From NCBI GenBank assembly GCA_946902985.2, contig OX336389.2, positions 170,820,704 to 170,884,703 of the forward strand: a stretch of 64,000 nucleotides of DNA, given 5' to 3'. Position numbers and translations under genes: made by a program. The notes under the pieces were generated by a model. The model had not been told where the DNA came from. It did no database searches and saw only the letters and a program-made list of their open reading frames with translations. The stretch is from Meconema thalassinum (lineage: Eukaryota > Arthropoda > Insecta > Orthoptera > Tettigoniidae). Positions 31,890 to 44,124 of the stretch are shown here, piece after piece. The number at the start of each line of letters is the position of its first letter. Within the stretch, counting starts at the first letter, position 1.

Positions 31890-32530
31890 CCCCACTCCCA
31901 AATTTAAAAATCGTTATCTTGGAAATTAAGAGCCTTAAAATTAAGTGTGATAGCTTTAAAAATAGGTCATGACATACGCTTACACCACGATAGGTCATTT
32001 CACCCCTAAAATAGTAAATAGTAATGTTACAGGAAAAAAAAAGCGGTTAAACACTTAAAAATGATAAATGAACCTAAGATCATTTGTTTTTGATGAAAAA
32101 ATAGTAAGAGGGTTAAAACTACCCCCCAAAATTTAAAAATTGTTATCTTGGAAATTAAGAGCCTTAAAATTAAGTGTGATAGCTTTAAAAATAGGTCATG
32201 ACATACGCTTATACCACGATAAGTCATTTCACCCCTAAAACAGTGAATAGTGATTTTACAGGGAAAAAGGTGTTAAACGCTTAAAAATGATAAATGAACC
32301 TAAGATCTTTTGTTTTTGTTGAAAAATAGTAAGGGGGTGAAAAACTACCCCAAAATTGAAAAATCGATATCTTGGAAACTAAGAAACCTAAAATTAGGTG
32401 TGATAGCTCAAAAAATTGGTCATTTAATACACTTTTACCACGATTGGTCAGTTTACCCCTAAAACAATGCATGTAGATTTTACAGGAAAAAAAGCGGAAC
32501 CAATAATCAGATTTGGACACATGAGGTGTT
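31890..32530. repeat. Tandem repeat, about 3 units of 218-234 bp, left arm
   Basis: The phrase 'atcttggaaattaagagcct' recurs at about 31915, 32147 and, altered, 32367. Each unit includes 'atttcacccctaaaa' and 'gataaatgaacctaagatc'. The right arm has two units. Confidence 0.8.
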
Positions 32531-33435
32531 ATAAGACTCAGGGCGACAATCTCTTCTTGAATTTATTATTTATTTTTTTGAAATTTTGACAAAGGGCCTA
32601 ACCACACATTTTGAAAATTTAGATTTTTAATTTTTGAATTAATTTTAATATATATACGATATATATAGTTTTATTTTGTAGAGAGAGACAGTACCGGTTG
32701 TGTTCAAACGAGCATCTCGCCGATCACTGTGGCCATGTTCAAAGGATGAATCCATATTTTGTGAAGCATTGATTGAAGAGGTTCATGCGACGACTTGTTT
32801 TAAGAATATTTTTATGATTTTTCCTATGATGCATGCATTTATTTAAATATCCCGAAACGGCAAGGTTACTGATTTGAGTTTTATAAACTAATAATGGGAT
32901 TTGGACTCATAAGGTGTCCTATAACTTGACATGACGCTTTCTTTATATGGCTTATGGATTTTCCCAAAAAGATTGAAAACAACAAGGCCATGGACTTTTG
33001 TTTCTCTTAATATATTGCAAACCCATAATGTTAGATGTTTATGGTGAGTGATAAAACATAGCTATGTAGAGAAAGAATTATTGTAGGCTTTACGTATGGT
33101 GACTGACAAGTCTTTGACCATTGAAACTTGTTTTTAAACCTGACCGCAGTACATAGGGAGTATAGGTTTCAGGCATGACATGACAAACGGTGTGTACAAA
33201 ATCCAATTTATCGATTCAAGAATTAAGAGTAGACTATCTTTAATTGATTAGTTAAAGAGGGTAGCTAATAAAACAAGATGGTGATTACACTGAACCAAAC
33301 CGAACCAATACAATCCTTTTTGAATGTATAATGTTACTTGCTAACCATTTTGTGCTGCAGTGGCAAGCACTTTTGGCTCTTGCACTAGAGGCCTTAACTC
33401 GATTTAACTTTAAGGCTTAGAACGAACCAAACTAA

Positions 33436-33510
33436 GAAAGATGGTTATAGTGGTGCAGTGGTTAAGCTGTTATCCTTTGACTAAGGTAGACCAGGGTTTG
33501 ATTTTAGATT
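33436..33510 (+). repeat. tRNA-derived SINE head, left arm
   Basis: 'tagtggtgcagtggttaagc' (A-box-like) and 'ccagggtttgatttt' (weak B box). Mirror copy on the minus strand at 43681-43745. Confidence 0.55.
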
Positions 33511-34189
33511 AATACGCATGTCAAAAACATATAAAAAAGTAGGGATAATGTTTTAAGACTGATTACACTTGTATATTTTTTCAAATTATTACTTGGATTA
33601 CAAATACAAAGGAGGACTGGGTTCAATATACAGTTAATGCAAGTAAGATTTTGTATTTGTTTTTTATTTTAGACTTTAGATTTTAGAATTTACATTTTAC
33701 ATTTTAGTTTGTACGAAAAGATCAAACCATAATGTCATGACTTTAAAATTTCGGTAACTAATTATTAAAGAAAAACATATAAGGATTTGTATTACTTGGA
33801 ATTATGTTTTCTATACTAAATTTTATTTTGGTTTTAGATTTTAGAAATTTGATATTGGATTTTAGATTTTAGGTAAAGACCAAACTAATATTGACTATTC
33901 ATTAGACACTGGTATGTAGATAGAAAGATGATCATACTATATGTTAAGATGAATTTTTAGGTGTTGACTGGCCTTGCAATAAGAATTGACTAACCAGACA
34001 TGAGTTAACTACCAACGAAACACTTTGGCGACTATGCTTGTTATTGACCAGTGAGTAGGGTTTCAGAAAAACTGTTTGCTATTTTGGGTTATATACAACA
34101 AATGCATAGACCTACTGAGCGACTATGTTTGCTAAACAAGACATTATACCAGAGATGATTAGGATTCTTATGCAGCTCAGGCAAGGAAA

Positions 34190-34662
34190 GCATTTCTACA
34201 GAATTTGTTGACATTGAATATAGATTTAGGTATTAGGATGTCATTTTTAAAGACCTTGGTCTGGAGTGTGACGCTCTATGAAAGGGAAACTTGGACTATT
34301 GGTGTAGCAGAAAAGTGGAGAGTTGAAGTGTTTGAAATATGATGTTACAGGAGAATGATGAAGATTAGATGGGTAAAAGGGTTACAAACAAAGAGGTATT
34401 AAGACAAGTGGGAGAGGAGAGATGTTTTTAGCGACAGCTAATGAAGTAAATCGATAGGTTGGTAGGACACATACACCCAGGGATAGCAAGCTTAGTTATG
34501 GAAGAACGGGTTGAGGACAAGAACTGTAGGGGTAGACCAAGGATAGAATATGTTAAACAGATAGCCTTGGATGTAGAGTGTGGTAGCTATATAGATATGA
34601 AACGATCAGCTCAGGACAGGGAGTCATGGAGAGCTGTATTAAACCAGTCAAAAGGCTGAAGA
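34190..34662 (+). pseudogene. Non-LTR retrotransposon C-terminal fragment, left arm
   Basis: Frames encode LKTLVWSVTLYERETWT, then RRMMKIRWVKG, and finally an open piece of 66 codons at 34459-34659 with GHIHPGIASL and RGRPRIEYVKQI. These are the tail motifs of endonuclease/reverse-transcriptase LINE proteins in animals (after the RT palm, before the stop). Several stops show it is dead. It is part of the arm and mirrored at 42525-42990, so it was present before the arms were duplicated. Confidence 0.8.
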
Positions 34663-34958
34663 CTCAAACAACATGTAGAGCTTACCAAAATAATGTTGTG
34701 TAATGGTAAATACTAGTCAACAAACATTAATGCATTACTAAAACCCATGACACGATACCTGAGAGCTTTTCTAAAATTATTTTAAGATGCCTTTATCCCT
34801 ATATTAAACACCTAGTTCTCTAGACTCATAACTACAATGTAATGAAAAAACAACAACAACAACAATAACAACAAAAAACATTTAAAAACGAGCAAGTCAA
34901 TGTACACTGGAAAATTTTGTATACACTCAAGTGCACAAAACAAATTACATTATTAACT

Positions 34959-35044
34959 GTCAGGTTGATCGAGTGGTTAAGGCGTTTGACTTATGTTCAC
35001 ATTTTCAATACAAGAAAGCAAGGATTTGAACCCCTTACCTGACA
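34959..35044 (+). tRNA. Class II tRNA-like sequence (Leu/Ser-type), probably a pseudogene
   Basis: A perfect 7-bp acceptor stem (GTCAGGT with ACCTGAC), an A-box-like 'gatcgagtggttaaggcg', a long variable arm that pairs (TTTTC with GAAAG), and a B-box-like 'ggatttgaacccc'. The anticodon stem has a mismatch and the loop CTTATGT would give anticodon TAT, which does not fit the Leu/Ser-type long variable arm, so function is doubtful. The mirror copy is at 42141-42225. Confidence 0.5.
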
Positions 35045-35318
35045 TAACTATTGCTTTAACATAGCTTAGCGATACTCTATTATTATGATACTCGATACAC
35101 AAACCATAGATAGAGTGTATTGTTTAAGTCCACTCTCTCTTTCTAAACATAGCTAGAGACTGTCAATGGTTAACAATTGCATTAATAGTGGGAGGATGTA
35201 GTGATAGTAATTAAGAAAAAGCAGACAATAACCATAAAATATTTTTATTAAATTCATTTTATAATAGATACACACTGAATACAACTCTCTCTATTTACCA
35301 TTGTTTGATATAGATTTT

Positions 35319-35442
35319 TTAAACACAACGCTTGTTGTAGATCCTTTTATAACTTTCTCCAGGTGCTCTTGTTCTTAAAAACTGGGGAAGTCGCAGTGGT
35401 TTTATAGACATAAAACCCTCATCCTTTTCTTTTTCATTATCC

Positions 35443-35481
<39 letters not shown>

Positions 35482-35998
35482 CCTTCATTATGAATATTAT
35501 CATCAAAATTATGATAGTCATTGTCACCATCATTATCATCTTCATCATCATTATCATCAACATCACTAGAACAATCCAATTCCTCTTGTTCCTTTTCCAC
35601 AGGGACCTCTTTTAAAGTCTGCGTTGCTTTTGATAGTGTTAAGGGTTTCTTAGACGTTGACAACTGTCCTAACATGACTTTTTGAGGACATGATAAGTGA
35701 TTTTGAACAAACACTGCACGATCTTGAGCAGCAATATTTTTTTATCTTGGACTTGCTTTTTAACCTTGATTAGAGTATTTTGTCCATTTAAATGTGTATT
35801 AATTTGAGATTCACAATGATGCTCGTTTGAAGTAACTACGTTGGAGTCTTTTGTTTTAATCATTCCTCGACACTTTTTAGATCGTTGTTTTGAACATCGC
35901 CAAATAACAGTTCCATTTTTATTGGTTGTTTTTACAATATATGTATATCCTTTATAGTAGGCACATGGCTTACCATGGCTGGTTATTGAGACTTCCAT
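35319..35998 (-). pseudogene. FLYWCH zinc-finger / Asp-rich protein, left arm
   Basis: The N-terminal part (35669-35998) encodes GKPCAYYKGYTYIVKTTNK, then WRCSKQRSKKC and SNEHHCE, matching the FLYWCH zinc-finger pattern (aromatic residues, W-x-C, second Cys, His pair). FLYWCH domains bind DNA and occur in some MULE transposases (Phantom group). The second part (35319-35714) has a TLKEVPVEKEQEELDC block, a long Asp run (near 35450-35490) and a basic tail ending in NKRCV. The parts lie in different frames: a run of seven A (35741-35747) separates them, one or two bases from the in-frame number. Intact length would be about 225 residues. A nuclear DNA-binding role is inferred. Confidence 0.75.
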
Positions 35999-36399
35999 AT
36001 TAACTAATACACATTAATTTAATTTTAGTAAAGTCACTTTAGTAATAATAACAGTAAAATAAATGAAGTGGATTGATATTTTTTAAAGGTGGAATTTTCC
36101 AACTACTGTCAAGAATAATAATCACATGAACAAATTTTAGACTACAAGTGATTTACACACACATTGCTCAATGTCAAGATTTATACTGAACACAATTTAT
36201 AGTGATTATGAATTTTATTGACTGTAATTGATAGTAGCCAAGGTTAGTAGAGGCAATGTATACTGGGTGCGTTTTATAGCACGCTCAATTTATAGTAGGT
36301 ACGATTAGTAGACGCGTTTGATACTGGGGGCGTTTTATACTGATTATGATTTATACTGAGCGCGATTTTTACTACAAGCGATTTTTACCAGCTGTAATT

Positions 36400-38344
36400 G
36401 ATAGCAGTTCATACTCAACGCAATTGATAGTAGGCGTAATTGATAGTAGGCGCGATTGGTAGTAGGCGCAATTGGTAGTAGACGCAATTACTAGTAGGCG
36501 CGATTGGTAGTAGGCGCAATTGATAGTAGGCGCAATTCACAGTAGGCGCGATTGGTAGTGGGTGTAATTGCTATTAGGTGCTATTGATAGTAGGTGCAAT
36601 TGACAGTAGGCGCAATTATTGTAGGCGTGATTGGTAGTAGGTGCAATTGATAGTAGGTGCAATTAATAGGCGCAATTGATAGTAGGCGCGATTGATAGTA
36701 AGCGCAATTGGTAGCAGGCGCTATTAGTAGACGCGATTGATAGTAGGCGCGATTGGTAGTGGACGTAATTGATAGTAGGCACTATTGATAGTAGGCGCGA
36801 TTGATAGTAGGCGCGATTGGTAGCAGGCGCTATTAGTAGACGCGATTGGTAGTGGGTGTAATTGCTATTAGGCGCTATTGATAGTAGGAGCAATTGACAG
36901 TAGGCGCAATTAGTAGTAGGCGTGATTGGTAGTAGGTGCAATTGATAGTAGGTGCAATTAATAGGCGCAATTGATATTAGGCGCGATTGATAGTAAGCGC
37001 AATTGATAGCAGGCGCTATTAGTAGAGGCGATTGATAGTAGGCGCGATTGGTAGTGGACGTAATTGATAGTAGGCGCTATTGATAGTAGGCGCGATCGAT
37101 AGTAGGCGCGATTGGTAGTAGGCGCTATTAGTAGACGCGATTGATAGTAGGTGCGATTGGCAGTGGGTGTAATTGCTATTAGGCGCTATTGATAGTAGGT
37201 GCAATTGACAGTAGGCGCAATTAGTAGTAGGCGTGATTGGTAGTAGGTGCAATTGATAGTAGGTGCAATTAATAGGCGCAATTGATAGTAGGCGCGATTC
37301 ATAGTAAGCGCAATTGATAGCAGGCGCTATTAGTAGACGCGATTGATAGTAGGTGCGATTGGTAGTGGACGTAATTGATAGTAGGCGCGATTGATAGTAG
37401 GCGCGATTGGTAGCAGGCGCTATTAGTAGACGCGATTGATAGTAGGCGCGATTGATAGTAGGCGCTGTTGATAGTAGGCGCGATTGATAGTAGGCGCGAT
37501 TGATAGTAGGCGCTATTAGTAGACGCGTTTGATAGTAGGCGCGATTGGTAGTGGGCGCGATTGGTAGTGGACGTAATTGACAGTAGGCGCTATTGATAGT
37601 AGGCGCGATTGATAGTCGGCGCGATTGATAGCAGGCACTATTAGTAGGCGCGATTGGTAGTAGGCGCGATTGATAGTAGGCGCTATTGATAGTAGGCGCT
37701 ATTGATAGTAGGCGCGATTGATAGTAGGCGCTATTAGTAGACGCGATTGGTAGTAGGCGCGATTGGTAGTAGGCGCGATTGATAATAGGCGCGATTGATA
37801 GTAGACGCGATTGATAGTAGGCGCGATTGATAGTAGGCGCGATTAGTAGACGCGATTGATAGTAGGCGCGATTGGTAGTGGACGTAATTGATAGTTGGCG
37901 CTATTGATAGTATGTGCGATTGATAGTATGCGCGATTGGTAGCAGGCGCTATTAGTAGACGCGATTGATAGTAGGCGCGATTGGTAATAGACGCGATTGA
38001 TAGTAGGCGCGATTGATAGCAGGCGCTATTAGTAGGCGCGATTGATAGTAGGCGCGATTGATAATAGGCGCGATTGGTAGTAGGTGCGATTGATAGTAGG
38101 CGCTATTAGTAGACGCGATTGATAGTAGGCGCGATTGGTAGTGGACGTAATTGATAGTAGGCGCTATTGATAGTAGGTGCGATTGATAGTAGACGCGATT
38201 GATAGTAGGCGCGATTGGTAGTAGGCGCGATTGATATTAGGCACAATAAATAGTAGGCGCGATTAGTAAGCGCCATTGATAGTAGGCGCGATTGATAGTA
38301 GGCGTAATTGATAGTAGACGCGATTGATAGTAGGTGTGATTGGT
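36400..38344. repeat. 16-bp minisatellite array, left arm (1.95 kb)
   Basis: The unit TGATAGTAGGCGCGAT repeats with variants (GGTAGTAGGCGCGAT, a 13-bp form in TAGTAGACGCGAT, GCAGGCGCTAT). Higher-order blocks of several hundred bp repeat, so it expanded by unequal exchange. The right-arm array is 1.57 kb. Confidence 0.95.
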
Positions 38345-38742
38345 AGACCTTGAGGTGATAACCCCTTTTGATTGATCCCTGTTGATTTGTCCCTTTAGAC
38401 TGGTCCCTGTTGACTAGCCCCTGTTGACCAGCCCCTTTGGACGGGTCCTTTATGAAGGGAGTCATTTTTGACAGGTCCCTGTGGATGGGCTCATGCATTT
38501 ATCCAAATTATATCAATGTCACTTAACCTAACCTTGTCACATGACCTGTTCTACAAGTTTAGACTTGCTTTGAGACTGGCTATGACGTCACAGATGAATG
38601 GCGGTGTGAGGCTGGACATTACTTTTTATAACACAAAAACATTCTCCTTAAAGTGAGAGGAAAAGTGGGTGCAAAAGTGGGTGCAAGAATGGATGCAAGA
38701 ATGGGTGCAAATAGGCAAACCAATAATCAAAGAGGGGTATGA
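38345..38742 (+). repeat. 398-bp segment duplicated in the left arm only
   Basis: 'gaccttgaggtgataacccc' at 38345 and 'gaccttgaggcgataacccc' at 38743 mark two tandem copies of the GTCC-minisatellite module. The right arm has one. The extra copy contains sequence not seen elsewhere in the window (for example 38530-38720). Confidence 0.8.
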
Positions 38743-38950
38743 CAGACCTTGAGGCGATAACCCCTTTTGATTGATCCCTGTTGATTTGCCCCTTGTGACT
38801 GGTCCCTGTTGACTAGCCCCTTTGGACGGGTCTTTTTGAAGGGAGTCATTTTTGACGGGCCCCTGCTGACGGGTCACTGTGGACGGATCCATGTGAACGG
38901 GTCCCTGTTGACAGGTCCTTTTGACTAATCCCTTTGGACCGGTCCCTTTG

Positions 38951-38993
38951 ACATAATTTGGATAAATGCATGGCCAACCCATAGGGATCAGTC
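38951..38993. other. Centre of the foldback (43-bp spacer)
   Basis: The GTCCCTTTG arm edge (38942-38950) is mirrored by CAAAGGGAC (38994-39002). The spacer holds 'cataatttggataaatgcat', a phrase also present at the inner edge of the outer minisatellites. Confidence 0.85.
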
Positions 38994-39214
38994 CAAAGGG
39001 ACCGGTCCAAAGGGATTAGTCAAAAGGACCTATCAACAGGGACCCGTCCACATGGATCCGTCCACAGTGACCCGTCAGCAGGGGCCCGTCAAAAATGACT
39101 CCCTTCATAAAGGACCCGTCCAAAGGGGCTGGTCAACAGGGGCTAGTCAACAGAGACCAGTCTAAAGGGACAAATCAACAGGGATCAATCAAAAGGGGTT
39201 ATCACCTCAAGGTC
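38994..39214 (-). repeat. GTCC minisatellite, inner right
   Basis: Mirror image of 38743-38950; ends at 'atcacctcaaggtc', next to the 16-bp array. Confidence 0.85.
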
Positions 39215-40780
39215 TACCAATCACACCTAATATCAATCGCGTCTACTAATAGCGCCCACTATCAATCGCGCCTACTATCAATCGCGTCTACTAATAGCGC
39301 CTGCTATCATTCGCGCCTACTACCAATCGCGCCTACTATCAAACGCGTCTACTAATAGCGCCTGCTACAAATCGCGCATACTATCAATCGCGCCTACTAT
39401 CAATCGCACCTACTATCAATAGCGCCTACTATCAATTACGTCCACTACCAATCGCGCCTACTATCAATCGCGTCTACTAATAGCGCCTACTATCAATCGC
39501 GCCTACTATCAATCGCGCCTACTACCAATCGCGCATATTATCAATCGCGCCTACTACCAATCGCGCCTACTATCAATCGCGCCTACTATCAATAGCGCCT
39601 ACAATCAATCGCGCCTACAACCAATCGCGCCTACAACCAATCGCGCCTACTAATAGCGCCTGCTATCAATCGCGCCTACAATCAATAGCGCCTACTGTCA
39701 ATTACGTCCACTACCAATCGCGCCTACTATCAATCGCGTCTACTAATAGCGCCTACTATCAATCGCGCCTATTATCAATCGCGTCTACTTATAGCGCCTG
39801 CTACCAATCGCGCCTACTATCAATCGCGCCTACTATCAATAGCGCCTACTATCAATTGCGTCCACTACCAATCGCACCTACTATCAATCGCGTCTACTAA
39901 TAGCGCCTGCTATCAATTGCGCTTACTATCAATCGCGTCTACTACCAATTGCGCCTATTAATTGCGCCTACTGTCAATTGCACCTACTATCAATAGCGCC
40001 TAATAGCAATTACACCCACTACCAATCGCGCCTACTATCAATCGCGTCTACTAATAGCGCCTGTTACCAGTCGCTCCTACTATCAATCGCGCCTACTATC
40101 AATTACATCCACTACCAATCGCGCCTACTATCAATCGCCTCTACTAATAGCGCCTGCTATCAATTGCGCTTACTGTCAATCGCGCCTACTGTCAATTGCG
40201 CCTATTAATTGCACCTACTATCAATTGCACCTACCGATCACGCCTACTACTATTTGCGCCTACTGTCAATTGCACCTAATATCAATAGCGCCTAATAGAA
40301 ATTACACCCACTACCAATCGCGCCTACTATCAATCGCGTCTACTAATAGCGCCTGCTACCAATCGCGCCTACTATCAATCGCGCCTACTATCAATAGCGC
40401 CTACTATCAATTACGTCCACTACCAATCGCGCCTACTATCAATCGCGTCTACTAATAGCGCCTGCTACCAATTGCGCTTACTATCAATCGCGCCTACTAT
40501 CAATTGCGCCTATTAATTGCACCTACTATCAATTGCACCTACTACCAATCACGCCTACAATAATTGCGCCTACTGTCAATTGCACCTACTATCAATAGCA
40601 CCTAATAGCAATTACACCCACTACCAATCGCGCCTACTGTGAATTGCGCCTACTATCAATTGCGCCTACTACCAATCGCGTCTACTAGTAATTGCGTCTA
40701 CTACCAATTGCGCCTACTACCAATCGCGCCTACTATCAATTACGCCTACTATCAATTGCGTTGAGTATGAACTGCTATCA
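39215..40780. repeat. 16-bp minisatellite array, right arm (1.57 kb)
   Basis: The inverse unit ATCGCGCCTACTATCA. The many open frames across both arrays arise because the unit lacks stops in some phases. Confidence 0.95.
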
Positions 40781-41180
40781 ATTACAGCTGGTAAAAATCG
40801 CTTCTAGTAAAAATCGCGCTCAGTATAAATCATAATCAGTATAAAACGCCCCCAGTATCAAACGCGTCTACTAATCGTACCTACTATAAATTGAGCGTGC
40901 TATAAAACGCATCCAGTATACATTGCCTCTACTAACCTTGGCTACTATCAATTACAGTCAATAAAATTCATAATCACTATAAATTGTGTTCAGTATAAAT
41001 CTTGACATTGAGCAATGTGTGTGTAAATCACTTGTAGTCTAAAATTTGTTCATGTGATTATTATTCTTGACAGTAGTTGGAAAATTCCACCTTTAAAAAA
41101 TATCAATCCACTTCATTTATTTTACTGTTATTATTACTAAAGTGACTTTACTAAAATTAAATTAATGTGTATTAGTTAAT

Positions 41181-41694
41181 ATGGAAGTCTCAACAACCAG
41201 CCATGGTAAGCCATGTGCCTACTATAAAGGATATACATATATTGTAAAAACAACCAATAAAAATGGAACTGTTATTTGGCGATGTTCAAAACAACGATCT
41301 AAAAAGTGTCGAGGAATGATTAAAACAAAAGACTCCAACGTAGTTACTTCAAACGAGCATCATTGTGAATCTCAAATTAATACACATTTAAATGGACAAA
41401 ATACTCTAATCAAGGTTAAAAAGCAAGTCCAAGATAAAAAATATTGCTGCTCAAGATCGTGCAGTGTTTGTTCAAAATCACTTATCATGTCCTCAAAAAG
41501 TCATGTTAGGACAGTTGTCAACGTCTAAGAAACCCTTAACACTATCAAAAGCAACGCAGACTTTAAAAGAGGTCCCTGTGGAAAAGGAACAAGAGGAATT
41601 GGATTGTTCTAGTGATGTTGATGATAATGATGATGAAGATGATAATGATGGTGACAATGACTATCATAATTTTGATGATAATATTCATAATGAA

Positions 41695-41741
<47 letters not shown>

Positions 41742-41865
41742 GGATAATGAAAAAGAAAAGGATGAGGGTTTTATGTCTATAAAACCACTGCGACTTCCCC
41801 AGTTTTTAAGAACAAGAGTACCTGGAGAAAGTTATAAAAGGATCTACAACAAGCGTTGTGTTTAA
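41181..41865 (+). pseudogene. FLYWCH zinc-finger / Asp-rich protein, right arm
   Basis: Mirror copy of the left-arm gene, one residue different at codon 5 (T for I). The FLYWCH part runs from ATG 41181 to about 41440; the acidic part is open at 41464-41865 with a longer Asp run than the left copy. The separating A run has six bases here and seven on the left, so both copies are out of frame but by different amounts. AATAAA lies at 41935, about 70 bp after the stop. The gene is in the same place relative to the centre as its partner and both read away from the centre. Confidence 0.75.
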
Positions 41866-42140
41866 AAAATCTATATCAAACAATGGTAAATAGAGAGAGT
41901 TGTATTCAGTGTGTATCTATTATAAAATGAATTTAATAAAAATATTTTATGGTTATTGTCTGCTTTTTCTTAATTACTATCACTACATCCTCCCACTATT
42001 AATGCAATTGTTAACCATTGACAGTCTCTAGCTATGTTTAGAAAGAGAGAGTGGACTTAAACAATACACTCTATCTATGGTTTGTGTATCGAGTATCATA
42101 ATAATAGAGTATCGCTAAGCTATGTTAAAGCAATAGTTAT

Positions 42141-42225
42141 GTCAGGTAAGGGGTTCAAATCCTGGCTTTCTTGTATTGAAAATGTGAACATAAGTCAAAC
42201 GCCTTAACCACTCGATCAACCTGAC
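42141..42225 (-). tRNA. Class II tRNA-like sequence, right-arm copy
   Basis: Same fold as 34959-35044, with one difference beside the T arm (GCCAGG instead of GCAAGG). Confidence 0.5.
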
Positions 42226-42524
42226 AGTTAATAATGTAATTTGTTTTGTGCACTTGAGTGTATACAAAATTTTCCAGTGTACATTGACTTGCTCGTTTTT
42301 AAATGTTTTTTGTTGTTATTGTTGTTGTTGTTGTTGTTTTTTCATTACATTGTAGTTATGAGTCTAGAGAACTAGGTGTTTAATATAGGGATAAAGGCAT
42401 CTTAAAATAATTTTAGAAAAGCTCTCAGGTATCGTGTCATGGGTTTTAGTAATGCATTAATGTTTGTTGACTAGTATTTACCATTACACAACATTATTTT
42501 GGTAAGCTCTACATGTTGTTTGAG

Positions 42525-42990
42525 TCTTCAGCCTTTTGACTGGTTTAATACAGCTCTCCATGACTCCCTGTCCTGAGCTGATCGTTTCATATCTATATAG
42601 CTACCACACTCTACATCCAAGGCTATCTGTTTAACATATTCTATCCTTGGTCTACCCCTACAGTTCTTGTCCTCAACCCGTTCTTCCATAACTAAGCTTG
42701 CTATCCCTGGGTGTATGTGTCCTACCAACCTATCGATTTACTTCATTAGCTGTCGCTAAAACATCTCTCCTCTCTCACTTGTCTTAATACCTCTTTGTTT
42801 GTAACCCTATTTACCCATCTAATCTTCATCATTCTCCTGTAACATCACATTTCAAACACTTCAACTCTCCACTTTTCTGCTACACCACTAGTCCAAGTTT
42901 CCCTTTCATAGAGCGTCACACTCCAGACAAAGGTCTTTAAAAATGACATCCTAATACCTAAATCTATATTCAATGTCAACAAATTCTGTA
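42525..42990 (-). pseudogene. Non-LTR retrotransposon fragment, right arm
   Basis: Mirror of 34190-34662; the open piece 42528-42728 encodes the same 66-residue tail. Confidence 0.8.
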
Positions 42991-43680
42991 GAAATGCTTT
43001 CCTTGCCTGAGCTACATAAGAATCCTAATCATCTCTGGTATAATGTCTTGTTTAGCAAACATAGTCGCTCAGTAGGTCTATGCATTTGTTGTATATAACC
43101 CAAAATAGCAAACAGTTTTTCTAAAACCCTACTCACTGGTCAATAACAAGCATAGTCGCCAAAGTGTTTCGTTGGTAGTTAACTCATGTCTGGTTAGTCA
43201 ATTCTTATTGCAAGGCCAGTCAACACCTAAAAATTCATCTTAACATATAGTCTGATCATCTTTCTATCTACATATCAGTGTCTAATGAATAGTCAATATT
43301 AGTTTGGTCTTTACCTAAAATCTAAAATCCAATATCAAATTTCTAAAATCTAAAACCAAAATAAAATTTAGTATAGAAAACATAATTCCAAGTAATACAA
43401 ATCCTTATATGTTTTTCTTTAATAATTAGTTACCGAAATTTTAAAGTCATGACAGTATGGTTTGATCTTTTCGTACAATCTAAAATGTAAAATGTAAATT
43501 CTAAAATCTAAAGTCTAAAATAAAAAACAAATACTAAATCTTACTTGCATTAACTGTATATTGAACCCAGTCCTCCTTTGTATTTGTAATCCAAGTAATA
43601 ATTTGAAAAAATATACAAGTGTAATCAGTCTTAAAACATTATCCCTACTTTTTTATATGTTTTTGACATGCGTATTAATC

Positions 43681-43745
43681 TAAAATCAAACCCTGGTCTA
43701 CCTTAGTCAAAGGATAACAGCTTAACCACTGCACCACTATAACCA
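43681..43745 (-). repeat. tRNA-derived SINE head, right arm
   Basis: Mirror of 33436-33510. Confidence 0.5.
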
Positions 43746-44124
43746 TCTTTCTTAGTTTGGTTCGTTCTAAGTCTTAAAGTTAAATCGAGTTAAGGCCTCT
43801 AGTGCAAGAGCCAAAATTGCTTGCCACTGCAGCACAATATGGTTAGCAAGTAACTTTATACATTATACAAACATTGGTTCGGTTTGGTTCAGTGTAATCA
43901 CCATCTTGTTTTCTTGGCTACCCTCTTTAACTAATCAATTAAAGATAGTCTACTCTTAATTCTTGAATCGATAAATTGGATTTTGTACACACCGTTTGTC
44001 ATGTCATGCCTGAAACCTATACTCCCTATGTACTGCGGTCAGGTTTAAAAACAAGTTTCAATGGTCAAGGACTTGTCAGTCACCATACGTAAAGCCTACA
44101 ATAATTCTTTCTCTACATAGCTAT

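Noticed and set aside
36663..40455. Many open frames with SRLLSIAPT-type repeats
   Set aside because: They are by-products of the 16-bp minisatellite in both arms.
36400..40780. CRISPR-like array
   Set aside because: The repeats are 16 bp and tandem without unique spacers, in a eukaryotic transposon.
35319..41865. A -1 frameshift signal at the A run in the FLYWCH genes
   Set aside because: The heptamer does not follow the X XXY YYZ pattern in the reading frame, and the two arms have different run lengths.
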